The notes under the pieces are model-generated. The model ran no database searches. It was not told the origin of the DNA and saw only the letters and a list, made by a program, of their open reading frames with translations. From assembly GCA_005884115.1 (NCBI GenBank), contig VAXW01000005.1, positions 124,001-188,000 of the forward strand: a stretch of DNA of 64,000 bases, written 5' to 3'. Shown here in pieces: positions 1-9,322 of the stretch (position 1 is its first letter; each line of letters starts with the position of its first letter). The translations under genes were made by a program, and so were the position numbers. The DNA is from Actinomycetota bacterium. GTDB taxonomy: Bacteria; Actinomycetota; Thermoleophilia; Solirubrobacterales; Solirubrobacteraceae.

Positions 1-588
1 TACGTGGAGTCCGATGCTCCTGCGCCTCGCTCTGTCTACGGCCGCAGCAAGCTCGCGGGCGAGCAGGAGGTGCTCGCCGCCTCGCCGCGCCACGCGGTCG
101 TGCGCAGCTCGTGGCTGTTCGGCACAGACGGGGCCAACTTCGTCGAGACGATGCTGCGCCTCGCCGAAGAGGGCGCCGGCCGCCAGGGCTCGGCCGGCAC
201 GGGCGGGGGTGGCCCGCGCAGGGGCGGCACGAGTGCCCGTTCCGCGCCAGCCGGGCCCGCGGCGAGCGTGCGCGTGGTCAGCGACCAGATCGGCTCGCCG
301 ACCTGGACGGGTCACCTCGCCCCGGCGCTGATAGGCGCGCTCGAGCGAGAGCTCGCGGGCCTCGTGCACCTCGCCGGCAGCGGGCACGTCTCCTGGAACG
401 CCTTCGCCAAGGAGATCTTCCGCCAGGCGGCGATCGACTGCGTCGTGGAAGCAATCACCAGCGCCGAGATGGCGCGGCCCGCGCCTCGCCCGGCTTGGTC
501 GGCGCTCGAGAGCGAGCGCGAGGACTCAGAGCCGCTGCCCGACTGGCGCGATGGCCTGGCCGGGTACCTCGCGGCGCGGCTGCGATGA
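1..588 (+). CDS. rmlD: dTDP-4-dehydrorhamnose reductase, 5'-truncated by window edge
   Basis: Last step of dTDP-L-rhamnose synthesis: NAD(P)H-dependent reduction of dTDP-4-keto-rhamnose. The frame is open from base 1, so the N-terminal Rossmann motif lies outside the window. Visible are the catalytic YxxxK (YGRSK, about codons 13-17), the RSSWLFG strand and the QIGSPTWTG segment typical of RmlD. Between LRLAEE and VRVVSDQ there is a Gly/Arg/Ala/Pro-rich stretch of about 28 residues where RmlD proteins normally have a short turn. It could be a surface loop. The neighbour rmlB starts 8 bp after the stop, so the two form one operon for rhamnose-containing polysaccharide. Confidence 0.88.
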   Translation, partial: YVESDAPAPRSVYGRSKLAGEQEVLAASPRHAVVRSSWLFGTDGANFVETMLRLAEEGAGRQGSAGTGGGGPRRGGTSARSAPAGPAASVRVVSDQIGSPTWTGHLAPALIGALERELAGLVHLAGSGHVSWNAFAKEIFRQAAIDCVVEAITSAEMARPAPRPAWSALESEREDSEPLPDWRDGLAGYLAARLR

Positions 589-595
589 TCCTCGC

Positions 596-1606
596 ATGGG
601 GATGAAACTGCTCGTATGCGGCGGCGCCGGCTTCATCGGCTCGACGTATGCACGCCAGCGCGTGCTCGAGCACGGCGACGAGGTCACGGTGCTCGACAAG
701 CTCACCTACGCTGGGCGCGAGGAGAATCTGCGCGAGGTCGCCGAGCACCCGAGCTTTCGTTTCATGCGCGGGGCGATCGAGGACCCCGCGGCGGTCTCCG
801 CGGCGATCGCTGGGGGCTCGCCGGAGGCGATCGTCAACTTCGCCGCAGAGACCCACGTCGATCGCTCGATCTCGGAGCCCGACGCGTTCGTGGCCACGCA
901 CGCGCTCGGCACCTACGTGCTGCTGGAGGCTGCGCGCGAGCACGGCCTGCGCTACCTGCAGGTCTCGACCGATGAGGTGTATGGCTCGATCGAGCAGGGG
1001 ACGTTCACCGAGGACTCGCCGCTGCGTCCGTCCTCGCCGTACTCGGCCACGAAGGCGGGAGCCGACCTGCTGGTGCAGGCGTACGTGCACACCTACGGAC
1101 TGCCGGCGCTGATCTGCCGGGGATCGAACAACTACGGCCCTTACCAGTATCCGGAGAAGCTGATCCCGCTGATGATTCTCAACGCCCTGCACGGCGACTC
1201 GCTGCCGGTGTACGGCGATGGGATGCAGGTGCGCAACTGGATCCACTGCAGCGACTTCGCGCGCGCCATCGCGCATGTGCTCGAGCGGGGGGTGCCGGGC
1301 GAGGTGTACAACGCCGGCGGGCCTGACGAGCAGCCGAACATCGAGGTGGTGCGGCGAATAGTCGCGCTCACCGGCGCCTCAGACGCGCAGATCGAGCACG
1401 TGACGGACCGTCCTGGGCACGACCGCCGCTACTCGCTTTCATCGCAGAAGGTGCGCGCTCTGGGCTGGTCGCCGCAGGTCCGCTTCGACGATGGCCTCGA
1501 GCGGACGGTGGCGTGGTACCGCGAGAACTCGTGGTGGTGGGAGCCGATCCGCTCGGGCGAGTATCGGGCCTACTACGAGCGCCAGTACGGCCGCGCGCTC
1601 AGCTGA
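596..1606 (+). CDS. rmlB: dTDP-glucose 4,6-dehydratase
   Basis: Converts dTDP-glucose to dTDP-4-keto-6-deoxyglucose in the rhamnose pathway (cytosolic, NAD+-bound short-chain dehydrogenase fold). The N-terminus has the nucleotide-binding GGAGFIGS (about residues 9-16), then TDEVYG (about residue 125) with the catalytic Asp-Glu pair, and PYSATK (about residue 148) with the catalytic Tyr and Lys. The RGSNNYGPYQYPEKLIP block is typical of RmlB. The length of 336 aa is normal. Start chosen at ATG 596 (Met-Gly-Met-Lys); ATG 602 is equally possible. It follows rmlD directly. Confidence 0.93.
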   Translation: MGMKLLVCGGAGFIGSTYARQRVLEHGDEVTVLDKLTYAGREENLREVAEHPSFRFMRGAIEDPAAVSAAIAGGSPEAIVNFAAETHVDRSISEPDAFVATHALGTYVLLEAAREHGLRYLQVSTDEVYGSIEQGTFTEDSPLRPSSPYSATKAGADLLVQAYVHTYGLPALICRGSNNYGPYQYPEKLIPLMILNALHGDSLPVYGDGMQVRNWIHCSDFARAIAHVLERGVPGEVYNAGGPDEQPNIEVVRRIVALTGASDAQIEHVTDRPGHDRRYSLSSQKVRALGWSPQVRFDDGLERTVAWYRENSWWWEPIRSGEYRAYYERQYGRALS

Positions 1607-1679
1607 CGGTGTAGAGAGCCGCCAAGGCGAGAATCGGTCACGCCGGCCAGCGCGGGCATGAGCGCGCGCTCAGCTGACG
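1592..1679. repeat. Pair of 17-bp direct repeats at the ends of two convergent genes
   Basis: The sequence CGCGCGCTCAGCTGACG occurs at 1592-1608 and again at 1663-1679. Each copy contains the palindrome TCAGCTGA, which supplies the Ser-stop end of rmlB on the plus strand (first copy) and of the lipoprotein gene on the minus strand (second copy). The 61 bp between genes hold no ORF and no clear terminator. Confidence 0.6.
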
Positions 1680-2101
1680 CCCGAGAGCTTCCACCTGCCG
1701 CTCTCGAACGTGAGTGAGAGCGTGGAGCGCCGTTTGTTGCCGGCGAACGTGCTGCGCACGACCGCGGTGGCGGTGCGCACGGCGCCCGCCGTGTGCACGC
1801 TGACGGACTCTACCGTGAGGTCGAGGTTGTCGATTTCGGCGAGCTGGCCTTTAACGGCCCGCCGGCAGCCACCCGGCGAGGCGCTCAGGCGCTTGACCAG
1901 CGCGCTCGAGAGGTCGCGCGAGCAGATCTTCTTCTGGTCTGAAGCCGTGACGTCGGACTGCAGGTCTGCGACCGTCTGCGCGACTTCGTGCTGTTCGCCC
2001 TTGAAGGCGCTCGTGGAGACGCTCTTTGCGCACGCGCCCAGCGCGAGGGCCAGCGGTGCACAGCAAAGCAGCAGGAGCGTGCGCGTGAGCAGGGCGGACA
2101 T
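1670..2101 (-). CDS. small lipoprotein, unknown function
   Basis: 143-aa protein with a signal sequence ending in a lipobox: a hydrophobic run LLLLCCAPLALAL followed by GAC, so Cys about residue 24 is the predicted lipidated residue and the mature protein is outside the membrane. The rest resembles small secreted NTF2-like proteins (a central segment rich in Asp/Lys, then alternating strands ending in FESGRWKLSG), but no family is recognised with certainty. Start chosen at ATG 2101 because the longer reading frame adds an Arg-rich stretch before the signal peptide. Convergent with rmlB. Confidence 0.6.
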   Translation of the reverse strand: MSALLTRTLLLLCCAPLALALGACAKSVSTSAFKGEQHEVAQTVADLQSDVTASDQKKICSRDLSSALVKRLSASPGGCRRAVKGQLAEIDNLDLTVESVSVHTAGAVRTATAVVRSTFAGNKRRSTLSLTFESGRWKLSGVS

Positions 2102-2172
2102 GGGCCGCCAGAGGGTACGCGACGGGGCCGGCGCACGCCGCGCGCGCCACCCACAGTGTCGCGGCCGAGTCC

Positions 2173-2598
2173 TCACGGCGCGGCCGGCTCCAGCTCATCT
2201 TCTGACAGGCCCAGATCGCGCAGGGCGTTGGCCCTGTCGGTGTACACCTTCACGTAGACCATGAGCCCGTTACGCCATCTCGACACCGACGCCGCTGGCA
2301 TGGCCACCCCCGCCTCGCTGTGCTGTCCACGCGCGTGATAAACGTAGAAGGACAGCACGTGCTCCCCAAGGTCGAAGTACGACTCGGGCTCGAGGCGAAT
2401 CTCTTCACCCCATGCGTCCTCGAGGTCTCGATGCCAGCGGCGCATCCCGTCGTGGCCGCGGTAGATCGCGCCACCAACCGCCGCGAACACTGAGTGGAGC
2501 TCGATGCTCGGATCTGAGTAGGCGATCAGCGCCTCGATGTCGCGCGCGTTGAACGCGTCGATCCAGCGGCGCAAGAGCTCGACGTTGTCCTCCGACAT
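2173..2598 (-). CDS. SnoaL-like (NTF2 fold) protein
   Basis: 141-aa single-domain protein of the SnoaL-like/nuclear transport factor 2 superfamily. It begins with the usual NVELLRRWIDAFNARD helix, continues with an acidic DPSIELHSV strand and YRGHDGMRRW, and ends with strands of the cone-shaped barrel. Such proteins are cyclases, isomerases or ligand-binding proteins, and the substrate cannot be told. It lies 40 bp downstream of another SnoaL gene on the same strand. The pair resembles the pair at 13771-14582 in subtype and order. Confidence 0.8.
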   Translation of the reverse strand: MSEDNVELLRRWIDAFNARDIEALIAYSDPSIELHSVFAAVGGAIYRGHDGMRRWHRDLEDAWGEEIRLEPESYFDLGEHVLSFYVYHARGQHSEAGVAMPAASVSRWRNGLMVYVKVYTDRANALRDLGLSEDELEPAAP

Positions 2599-2638
2599 TG
2601 CAGGCTTGCGCTCGACCGTTACCCGTCTGCGGAAACCA

Positions 2639-3055
2639 TCACGGCGGGGCGGCCTCGGAGTCGAGGCCGAGGTCGGCGAGCGCGCGCTCGCGGTCCCAGT
2701 AGAGAACGAGCCGTGTCACCTTGCCGTCGCGGATGTGGACCACGTTCGCACCTCTCCACGGCACGTCTGCGAGGTCGAATCCGCTCGTCCTGCCGCGTCC
2801 GCTCCAGCTCAGGAGCGCGAACACGCGCTCGTCGTCGAGCTCGCGGTACTCGTCCACCTCAGTGTGAACGTCCTCCCACACCCTGAGGGTCTCGCGCCAC
2901 GTCGCTGACATCGCGGGTATCCCCTTCCAGACGCCGGGCTCGGTTCCGTCGGCGACCACGTACTCGATCTCGGGGTCCGCCCAATCGGCCGAGCTGAAGT
3001 CACCCCGCTCCCAGGCCGCATAGATCGAGCGCACCAGGTCCACGTTCACCGACAT
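2639..3055 (-). CDS. SnoaL-like (NTF2 fold) protein
   Basis: 138-aa SnoaL-like protein starting VDLVRSIYAAWERGDF, then WADPEIEYVVADG and a C-terminal HIRDGKVTRLVLYWDRERALADLGL. It is very similar along its length to the product at 13771-14181, so the two are recent paralogs. First gene of a two-gene unit. The start ATG 3055 lies 9 nt downstream of a GATACT box with no clear Shine-Dalgarno sequence, which suggests a leaderless transcript. Confidence 0.82.
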   Translation of the reverse strand: MSVNVDLVRSIYAAWERGDFSSADWADPEIEYVVADGTEPGVWKGIPAMSATWRETLRVWEDVHTEVDEYRELDDERVFALLSWSGRGRTSGFDLADVPWRGANVVHIRDGKVTRLVLYWDRERALADLGLDSEAAPP

Positions 3056-3064
3056 CCCTCTGCC

Positions 3065-3070
3065 AGTATC
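3065..3070 (-). promoter_or_regulatory. candidate -10 box (GATACT) of SnoaL unit
   Basis: GCGGGATACTG on the minus strand, 9 nt before the ATG. The same GGGATACT block precedes three other SnoaL genes in the window (13759, 14755, 16538). No convincing -35 box is seen. Confidence 0.4.
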
Positions 3071-3104
3071 CCGCAGGCGGTCTGGCGAGTCTCGCTAGAT
3101 CCTC

Positions 3105-4238
3105 CTAGCGCACGCCCGCGGTCGGCTGCCCGAGAAAGTGCTTGCTCAGCATCGTCTGCTGGCCCTGGTAGCTGGAGCCGGCCTGCTCGCCGTAGAGCAC
3201 GTCTGGCTCCTGTGTCATGCGCTCGAACGCGAGCCGGCAGACGGGCTGGCGATGCTCGACCATGAAGGATACGTCGCGCGCTCGCACCTCGAGCGCGGCA
3301 CGGCTGCCGTGGGCGCCGTCGCGCCCCGCCGCGTAGCCGAAGCCGGGGTCGAAGAACCCCGCATAGTGCGTGCGCAGCTCGCCGGCGGTGGGATCGTAGG
3401 CGAGCATCTCCGCTGCATAGGAGGGAGGGATGCTGACCCCCTCGGCGGAGAGCAGCAGGTAGAAGACCTCTGGCTCAAGCACGATGCGCTCGCCCCTCTC
3501 CGGGCGAACGGGCTCCCAGTACTCCTGCCAGCTGAGCGTGCCCACGCGCGTCAGATCGATCGGCAGGCTGTTCTTCTTGGCGCGGTAGCCGACGATCGAG
3601 TCTTCGCCGCCGGACACGTCGAGGCTCAGGAATAGGCCCTCGGCGAGCGACAGCTCCGACTCGGACAGCGGCTCGGACTGCAGGTACAGCAGCGGCAGCT
3701 GAAGATGCGCGCGCACGAGCTCGGCGTCGCTGAGGCGGGCATCGCCGTGCACCAGCCTGATCTGGTTCATCGCCAGCCCGGTCTTGACTCGGATCGCGAA
3801 GGTGCGGGGAACGACCTCGAGGTACAGCCTTCCGCGGTAGCCGGAGGCGATCTCATCGAAGCGGTGGCTGCGATCGGTGAGCACGCGCGTGAATACGTCC
3901 AGACGCCCGGTCGAGCTCTTGGGGTTGGCCTTGGCGCGCAGCTCTGCGGGGAGCTTTAGCTCCTCGATCAGCGGGACCAGGTACGGGCGGTCGCGCTCGA
4001 GCGTGGCGCCGTCACGCAGATCGATGCGCTCGAACGCCAGGTCCGCGATCTTCTCCTCGACGGTCGAGATGCTGTCGGGGAGGAAGCTGCAGCGCAGCGC
4101 CCAGGCGCACTCGCCCAGGCGCAGGTCGATGCTCGCAGGCTGGATCGACTCGCGCGGGATGCGCCAGTCGCCGGCCACGATCCACTCGCTGGCGACGGCC
4201 TCGCGCAGCTGCTGGGAGGGGAGCACGCCCGTGTCCAT
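3105..4238 (-). CDS. dCTP deaminase-like protein (double-length type)
   Basis: 377-aa member of the dCTP deaminase/dUTPase trimer family, about twice the length of the classical enzyme. The N-terminal half has the segment ESIQPASIDLRLG, then KSSTGRLDVFTR and GYRGRLYLEV, matching the family's S-S-x-G-R block and the beta strand carrying the catalytic Glu (LYLEV). The C-terminal half repeats the fold with FDPGFGY and RAALEVRARD. Expected role: deamination of deoxycytidine nucleotides for dTTP supply. Start chosen at ATG 4238; the longer frame only adds an Ala/Arg-rich tail. Divergent from the helicase at 4330, with 91 bp between starts. Confidence 0.8.
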   Translation of the reverse strand: MDTGVLPSQQLREAVASEWIVAGDWRIPRESIQPASIDLRLGECAWALRCSFLPDSISTVEEKIADLAFERIDLRDGATLERDRPYLVPLIEELKLPAELRAKANPKSSTGRLDVFTRVLTDRSHRFDEIASGYRGRLYLEVVPRTFAIRVKTGLAMNQIRLVHGDARLSDAELVRAHLQLPLLYLQSEPLSESELSLAEGLFLSLDVSGGEDSIVGYRAKKNSLPIDLTRVGTLSWQEYWEPVRPERGERIVLEPEVFYLLLSAEGVSIPPSYAAEMLAYDPTAGELRTHYAGFFDPGFGYAAGRDGAHGSRAALEVRARDVSFMVEHRQPVCRLAFERMTQEPDVLYGEQAGSSYQGQQTMLSKHFLGQPTAGVR

Positions 4239-4329
4239 CCCCGCTGAGTGTATGCCGCGGCGGCGCGCTGCGGCCAGTGCTCGCGATCGCATCGGGGACT
4301 GGCGAGGAGCGGGCGCTAAGGTCTTCGAC

Positions 4330-7300
4330 GTGGCGGTTTCAGCGCTCCCTCAGACATCGCCTCACGCTGAAGGCGCGGGCATCCTCGAGCGGTTCCATCC
4401 GGCCGTGCGGACCTGGTTCTCGCGCCGCTTCCCGGACGGCCCCACCGAAGCGCAGGCGGGCGGGTGGCCGGCGATCATGGAGGAACGGCATACCCTGATC
4501 TGCGCGCCCACCGGTTCGGGCAAGACCCTGGCTGGCTTCCTCGCCGCAATAGATGCCCTCTACCGCGCCCACGAGGGGGGCGCCTCGATCGAGGGCGCGA
4601 CGCAGGTCGTCTACGTGAGCCCGCTGAAGGCTCTGGCGGTGGACGTCCACGCGAACCTCGAGCAGCCGCTGGCGGAGATCGCGGAGGTGGCCCTCGAGCT
4701 GGGCCACGAGCCGGCGCCTGTGACGGTAGCCGTGCGCACGGGCGACTCCAGCTCCTCGGAGCGCCAGTCGATGATCCGTCGGCCGCCCAACCTGCTGGTC
4801 ACCACGCCCGAGTCCCTTTACCTGTATCTGACCGCGGAGCGCTCGCGCGCAACGCTTGAGACGGTCGAGACGGTGATCGTGGATGAGATCCACGCGCTCG
4901 CCCGCGACAAGCGCGGTGCCCACCTCGCTCTCTCGCTCGAGCGCTTGGCGTCGGTGAGCCGGCGTCCGCTGGTGCGGATCGGCCTCTCGGCGACGATCAG
5001 GCCGGTGGAGACCGCGGCGCGGCTGCTGGTCGGCGCCTCCGAGCAGCTTCCCACGGTCGTCGATAGCGGGCACCGCCGCCGGCTGGAGCTGTCGCTCGAG
5101 CTCCCGGACGGCGAGCTCGAGGCGGCGATTCCCAGCGACCAGTTCGGCGAGATAGTCGACCGCATCGCCGCGCATGTGGCTGCTCACAGGACGACCCTGG
5201 TGTTCGTCAACACGAGGAAACTGTCCGAGCGGGTTGCCCATGAACTGGGGGAGCGTCTGGGCGAAGGCGAGGTTGCCGCGCACCACGGGTCTCTCTCGCG
5301 CGAGCGACGCCAGCGCGTGGAGCAGCGCCTGCGGGCAGGCGAGCTGCGAGCGCTCGTTGCCACCGCCTCGCTGGAGCTCGGCATCGACATCGGGCCGATC
5401 GAGCTCGTGTGCCAGATCGGCTCCCCGCACACGATCGCCACGTTCGTGCAGCGCGTCGGCCGCGCAAACCATCATCGAGCGGGCGTGCCACGCGGGATCC
5501 TGTACCCGACCAGTCGCGACGAGTTGGTCGAGTGCACGGCGCTGCTGGCAGCGGTAGGGCGCGGGCGCCTGGATGCGCTGCAGCCACCCGAGCGCCCGCT
5601 GGACATCCTCGCGCAGCAGATCGTCGCCGAGGCGGCGGCCAGGGGCGAGGAGGGCGTGGCCGAGGAGGAGCTGTTCGCGCTTTTCTCCAGGGCGTGGGCG
5701 TACCGCGAGCTTCAGCGGGATGAGTTCGACGAGGTCGTCGAGCTGGTCTCCGCCGGCATCCAGACAGGTCGTGGCCGGCGCATGGCCTATCTGCACCGCG
5801 ATCGCGTCAACGAGCGCGTGCGCGCTCGCCGCGGCGCGCGGTTGGCGGCGCTGACCTCCGGAGGAGCGATCCCCGAGACCGGCGACTACCGCGTGTTGAT
5901 GGAGCCGGGCGATGTCTTCATCGGCACCGTCAACGAGGACTTCGCGATCGAGTCGATGCAGGGTGACGTGTTCCTGCTCGGCAGCCACCCCTGGCAGATC
6001 GCCCAGGTGAGCAACGGCGTGATGCGGGTGCGCGACGCGAGCGGCCGGCACCCCACGATCCCGTTCTGGTTGGGTGAGGCTCCCGCGCGCACCGACGAGC
6101 TCTCGGAAGAGGTCTCGCGGCTGCGCGGCGCGGTGGCAGAGCAGCTCGACGGAGGCGGGCGCGAGGCCGCCGTCGCATTCGTGCGGCGGGACTCTGGCGT
6201 CGGCGAGGTGGAGGCGGCGATGGTGGTCGACTACCTGCGAGCCGGGAGGGCCGGGCTGGGCGGTGTGCTGCCGACGCACGAGGACATCGTCTTCGAGCGC
6301 TTCTTTGACGAGAGCGGCGGCATGCAGCTGGTCGTGCACGCGCCCTTCGGCGCCCGGGTGAACCGTGCGCTGGGGCTGGGGCTGCGAAAGAAGTTCTGCC
6401 TCACCTTCGACTTCGAGCTGCAGGCAGCCGCCAGCAACGATGCGGTGCTGCTCTCGCTTGGGCCGCAGCACTCGTTCCCGCTCGAGGACGTGCCGGCATT
6501 CCTGCGCTCGGAGAACGTACAGAGCGCGGTCTCACAGGCCGTGCTGCGCAGCCCCATGTTCACCGCCCGCTGGCGATGGAACCTCAACCGCTCGCTCGCG
6601 GTGCTGCGCCGCCGCGGCGGGCGGCTGAACCCGTTCAACATCCAGCGCATGGAGGCGGATGACTTGATGGCGGCCGTCTTCCCCTCGCTGGCGGCCTGCC
6701 AGGACAACGCACCGGCCGGCCCCATCGAGATTCCCGACCACGTGCTCGTGCGCGAGACGATGGGCGACTGCCTGCAGGAGGCGATGGACATCGACGGGCT
6801 AAAGGCGCTGCTGCGCCGCTTCGAGAAGGGCACCGTCCGCTTGCACTTCACCGACACCGTCGAGCCCAGCGTGCTCGCGCACGAGATCTTGAACGGCGCA
6901 CCGTTCACATATCTGGACGAGGACACCGAGATCGGCGAGCGCCGCTCGCGCGCGGTGCCGCTACGCCGCGGCCTGCCGGTCGAGCCTCACGAGCTCGGCC
7001 GGCTCGATCCGGCTGCGATCGAGCGGGTCCGCGCGGAGGCCGCCCCCGATGTGCGTGACGCGGAGGAGCTGCACGACGTGCTGCTCTCGCTTGTCGTGGT
7101 TCGGCCGCAGCAGGAGTGGAGCGACCTCTTTCAAACGCTCGCCGCCGCGGGCCGGGCCTTTGAGGTCCATCCCGCCGCCGAAGGGCCGATCAGGTGGGCG
7201 CCGACCGAGCGCCGCGGCGAGATCGAGGCCCTCTTTGCCGGCGCCCGGCTCGTGCCGGATTGCCCGGCTCCTCCTCATGCGGCGCACGATGTCGCCGAGG

Positions 7301-8475
7301 AGGAGGCGGCCGATGCCCTCGCGCGCGGCCATCTCGAGGTCGCTGGCCCTGTGACCGTCGCCGATCTGGCCGCACGCAGCGGGCTCGCGCACGGCGCCTT
7401 GATCAGCGCTCTGGAGCGCCTTCGCTCGAGTGGCTCCGCGATCAGCGGGGAGTTCGAGCCCGACCGCGGTGAGCAGTGGTGTGCGCGGCGGCTGCTCGCG
7501 CGCATCCACGGCTACTCGCGCGATCGCCGTCGCGCTGAGGTCCGCTCGGTGAGCCGCGAGGAGTGGCAGCGATTCCTTCTCTCCTGGTGGCATGCCGCTC
7601 CCGGTACCCAGCGTCAGGGCAGGGCGGGGCTCGCCGAGGTGATCGAACAGATGCAGGGGTTCGAGTGCGCGGCGGGCGAGTGGGAGCAGCTGTTCGCCCA
7701 GCGCGTGACCTCATATCGCCCTGAGTGGCTCGACGACCTGTGCCTTTCGGGCGAAGTCCTGTGGGGTCGTCTCTCGCTCGTCGAGCCGGCGGCCGACCCG
7801 GGGGAACCGGCGGCGGGCGAACCGCGCCGCTCCGGCAGGACGCCGTCTCGGCGCACGCCCATCACCTTCATGATGCGGGGAGACGTGGACTTGCTCCTGC
7901 AGGGCCATCGCGGGGACGCGGTGCCAGCCGAGCCCACGGCGGGCAGCGCGCGCGAAGTGCTCGACGCCCTGCGCTCGCACGGAGCGCGCTTTCACCCCGA
8001 ACTGCAGGCGCTCACTCACCGCCTGCCCACTGAGATCGAGGAGGGCCTGTGGGACGGCGTCGCGCGCGGGCTGGTCACCGCGGACGGGTTCAACGCCGTG
8101 CGCTCGCTGCTGAACGCGCGCACTCGGTCCGCACGCCGCCGGCGCTCGCGACCGGGCTCGCGGGGGCGGCGCGGCACATGGCGAGCGGGCGTCGAGGGCC
8201 GCTGGACGCTGCTGCCCACCCCGGCCCCGATCGACGATCCCGACGAGCTCGCGGAGGCAGTCGCGTGGCAGCTCCTGGCGCGTTGGGGCGTGGTGTTCCG
8301 TGATGTCTACCTCGAGGAGCGCCTGGCTGTTCCCTGGCGGGAGGTTTTGTGGGCGCTGCGTCGGCTCGAGGCCCGCGGGCTCGTCCGCGGCGGGCACTTC
8401 GTCGCCGGAGTCACCGGCGAGCAGTTCGCCGATGAAGCCGCCACCGCGCTGCTGCGCACGCGGCGCGCAGCCTGA
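4330..8475 (+). CDS. lhr: Lhr-family large DEAD/DEAH-box helicase
   Basis: 1381-aa superfamily-2 helicase of the Lhr type (3'-5' DNA or DNA-RNA unwinding, linked to DNA repair). Visible motifs: Q-motif region GPTEAQAGGWPAI, Walker A APTGSGKT (about 59-66), VSPLKALAVDV, TTPESL, DEIH (about 185-188), SAT, and domain-2 motifs FVNTRKLSERVA and QRVGRANHH. The long C-terminal part corresponds to the Lhr winged-helix/beta-barrel core (GDYRVLMEPGDVFIGTVNEDF). No ATG lies near the start of homology; GTG 4330 is my choice and the true start could be slightly upstream. No partner gene is next to it. The neighbouring glycerophosphodiesterase may be co-transcribed. Confidence 0.9.
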   Translation: MAVSALPQTSPHAEGAGILERFHPAVRTWFSRRFPDGPTEAQAGGWPAIMEERHTLICAPTGSGKTLAGFLAAIDALYRAHEGGASIEGATQVVYVSPLKALAVDVHANLEQPLAEIAEVALELGHEPAPVTVAVRTGDSSSSERQSMIRRPPNLLVTTPESLYLYLTAERSRATLETVETVIVDEIHALARDKRGAHLALSLERLASVSRRPLVRIGLSATIRPVETAARLLVGASEQLPTVVDSGHRRRLELSLELPDGELEAAIPSDQFGEIVDRIAAHVAAHRTTLVFVNTRKLSERVAHELGERLGEGEVAAHHGSLSRERRQRVEQRLRAGELRALVATASLELGIDIGPIELVCQIGSPHTIATFVQRVGRANHHRAGVPRGILYPTSRDELVECTALLAAVGRGRLDALQPPERPLDILAQQIVAEAAARGEEGVAEEELFALFSRAWAYRELQRDEFDEVVELVSAGIQTGRGRRMAYLHRDRVNERVRARRGARLAALTSGGAIPETGDYRVLMEPGDVFIGTVNEDFAIESMQGDVFLLGSHPWQIAQVSNGVMRVRDASGRHPTIPFWLGEAPARTDELSEEVSRLRGAVAEQLDGGGREAAVAFVRRDSGVGEVEAAMVVDYLRAGRAGLGGVLPTHEDIVFERFFDESGGMQLVVHAPFGARVNRALGLGLRKKFCLTFDFELQAAASNDAVLLSLGPQHSFPLEDVPAFLRSENVQSAVSQAVLRSPMFTARWRWNLNRSLAVLRRRGGRLNPFNIQRMEADDLMAAVFPSLAACQDNAPAGPIEIPDHVLVRETMGDCLQEAMDIDGLKALLRRFEKGTVRLHFTDTVEPSVLAHEILNGAPFTYLDEDTEIGERRSRAVPLRRGLPVEPHELGRLDPAAIERVRAEAAPDVRDAEELHDVLLSLVVVRPQQEWSDLFQTLAAAGRAFEVHPAAEGPIRWAPTERRGEIEALFAGARLVPDCPAPPHAAHDVAEEEAADALARGHLEVAGPVTVADLAARSGLAHGALISALERLRSSGSAISGEFEPDRGEQWCARRLLARIHGYSRDRRRAEVRSVSREEWQRFLLSWWHAAPGTQRQGRAGLAEVIEQMQGFECAAGEWEQLFAQRVTSYRPEWLDDLCLSGEVLWGRLSLVEPAADPGEPAAGEPRRSGRTPSRRTPITFMMRGDVDLLLQGHRGDAVPAEPTAGSAREVLDALRSHGARFHPELQALTHRLPTEIEEGLWDGVARGLVTADGFNAVRSLLNARTRSARRRRSRPGSRGRRGTWRAGVEGRWTLLPTPAPIDDPDELAEAVAWQLLARWGVVFRDVYLEERLAVPWREVLWALRRLEARGLVRGGHFVAGVTGEQFADEAATALLRTRRAA

Positions 8476-8543
8476 GGTCCAGGCAGGCGCCTGCGCGGCC
8501 GGCTCCTGGCCGGCGGCGGAGGTAACCGGAAGGTCTGGCATCG

Positions 8544-9266
8544 TTGAGCGACATGCCCGATCCGCTATTGACCCGCCCCCGCCGCGTCGGCCACAAGGGG
8601 GCGGCGCACATCGAGCCCGGGAACACGCTCGCGAGCTTCGACGCGGCGCTGCGTCACGGCGTCGACATGATCGAGCTCGACGTGCTCAGCGAGCGCGCGG
8701 ACGGCAGCGGCCGCCTGCTGGTGGCGCACGACTACGACGACATGCGCTCGCGTACGCCACTGAGCTTCGAGCGCGCTCTCGAGCACCTGTCGGGCGATGA
8801 CTTCGCGGGGCTCGAATTCGACGTCGACATCAAGGTGCCGGGGTACGAGATCAGAGTCCTGCAGATGCTGCGGGCGAGCGGTCTGGTCTCGCGCACGCTC
8901 CTGAGCGGGATGTACACGAACAGCCTTGCTCGCATCCGGGCGGCCGAGCCGGCGCTGCGGCTGGGATGGTCGGTGCCGAGGGTCCGCCGCGACTACACCA
9001 CCGACATGCTCACGGCGATCCCTGCGCTGGCGGTACTCACGGGATACCGCGCGATGCTGCCCGCACGCGCGCGTGCGGCGCTGAAGGAGCGCCGCGTCGA
9101 CGCGATCATGGCTCACTGGCGCGTGATGTCGGCGCGGCTTCTGCGCGCGGTGCGCGAGGGCGGCGGCGAGCTGTATGTGTGGACGGTCGATGATGCCAAG
9201 CGCATCGCGCAGCTCACCGCGATGGGCGTGGACGGGATCATCACCAACGACCCCCGCCTGTTCTGA
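8544..9266 (+). CDS. glycerophosphodiester phosphodiesterase family protein
   Basis: Predicted metal-dependent enzyme that splits glycerophosphodiesters into glycerol-3-phosphate and an alcohol. GDPD motifs: RRVGHKGA (first catalytic His), EPGNTLASFDAAL, DMIELDV (metal-binding acidic residues), and LLVAHDYDD (second His). The C-terminus has YVWTVDDAKRIAQLTAMGVDGIITNDP, typical of the family. No signal peptide, so likely cytosolic. TTG 8544 sits about 10 nt after GGAAGG and is preferred; ATG 8553 is the alternative. Confidence 0.88.
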   Translation: MSDMPDPLLTRPRRVGHKGAAHIEPGNTLASFDAALRHGVDMIELDVLSERADGSGRLLVAHDYDDMRSRTPLSFERALEHLSGDDFAGLEFDVDIKVPGYEIRVLQMLRASGLVSRTLLSGMYTNSLARIRAAEPALRLGWSVPRVRRDYTTDMLTAIPALAVLTGYRAMLPARARAALKERRVDAIMAHWRVMSARLLRAVREGGGELYVWTVDDAKRIAQLTAMGVDGIITNDPRLF

Positions 9267-9322
9267 GCGGACGCCGCTGGCCGTGACGGCGGTCGCGTTC
9301 GTCGATCGCTATGCGCGTTCCA

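Noticed and set aside
4339-6471. 710-aa minus-strand frame inside the helicase gene
   Set aside because: Shadow frame of high-GC coding DNA; its translation is His/Arg/Leu-rich without any domain.
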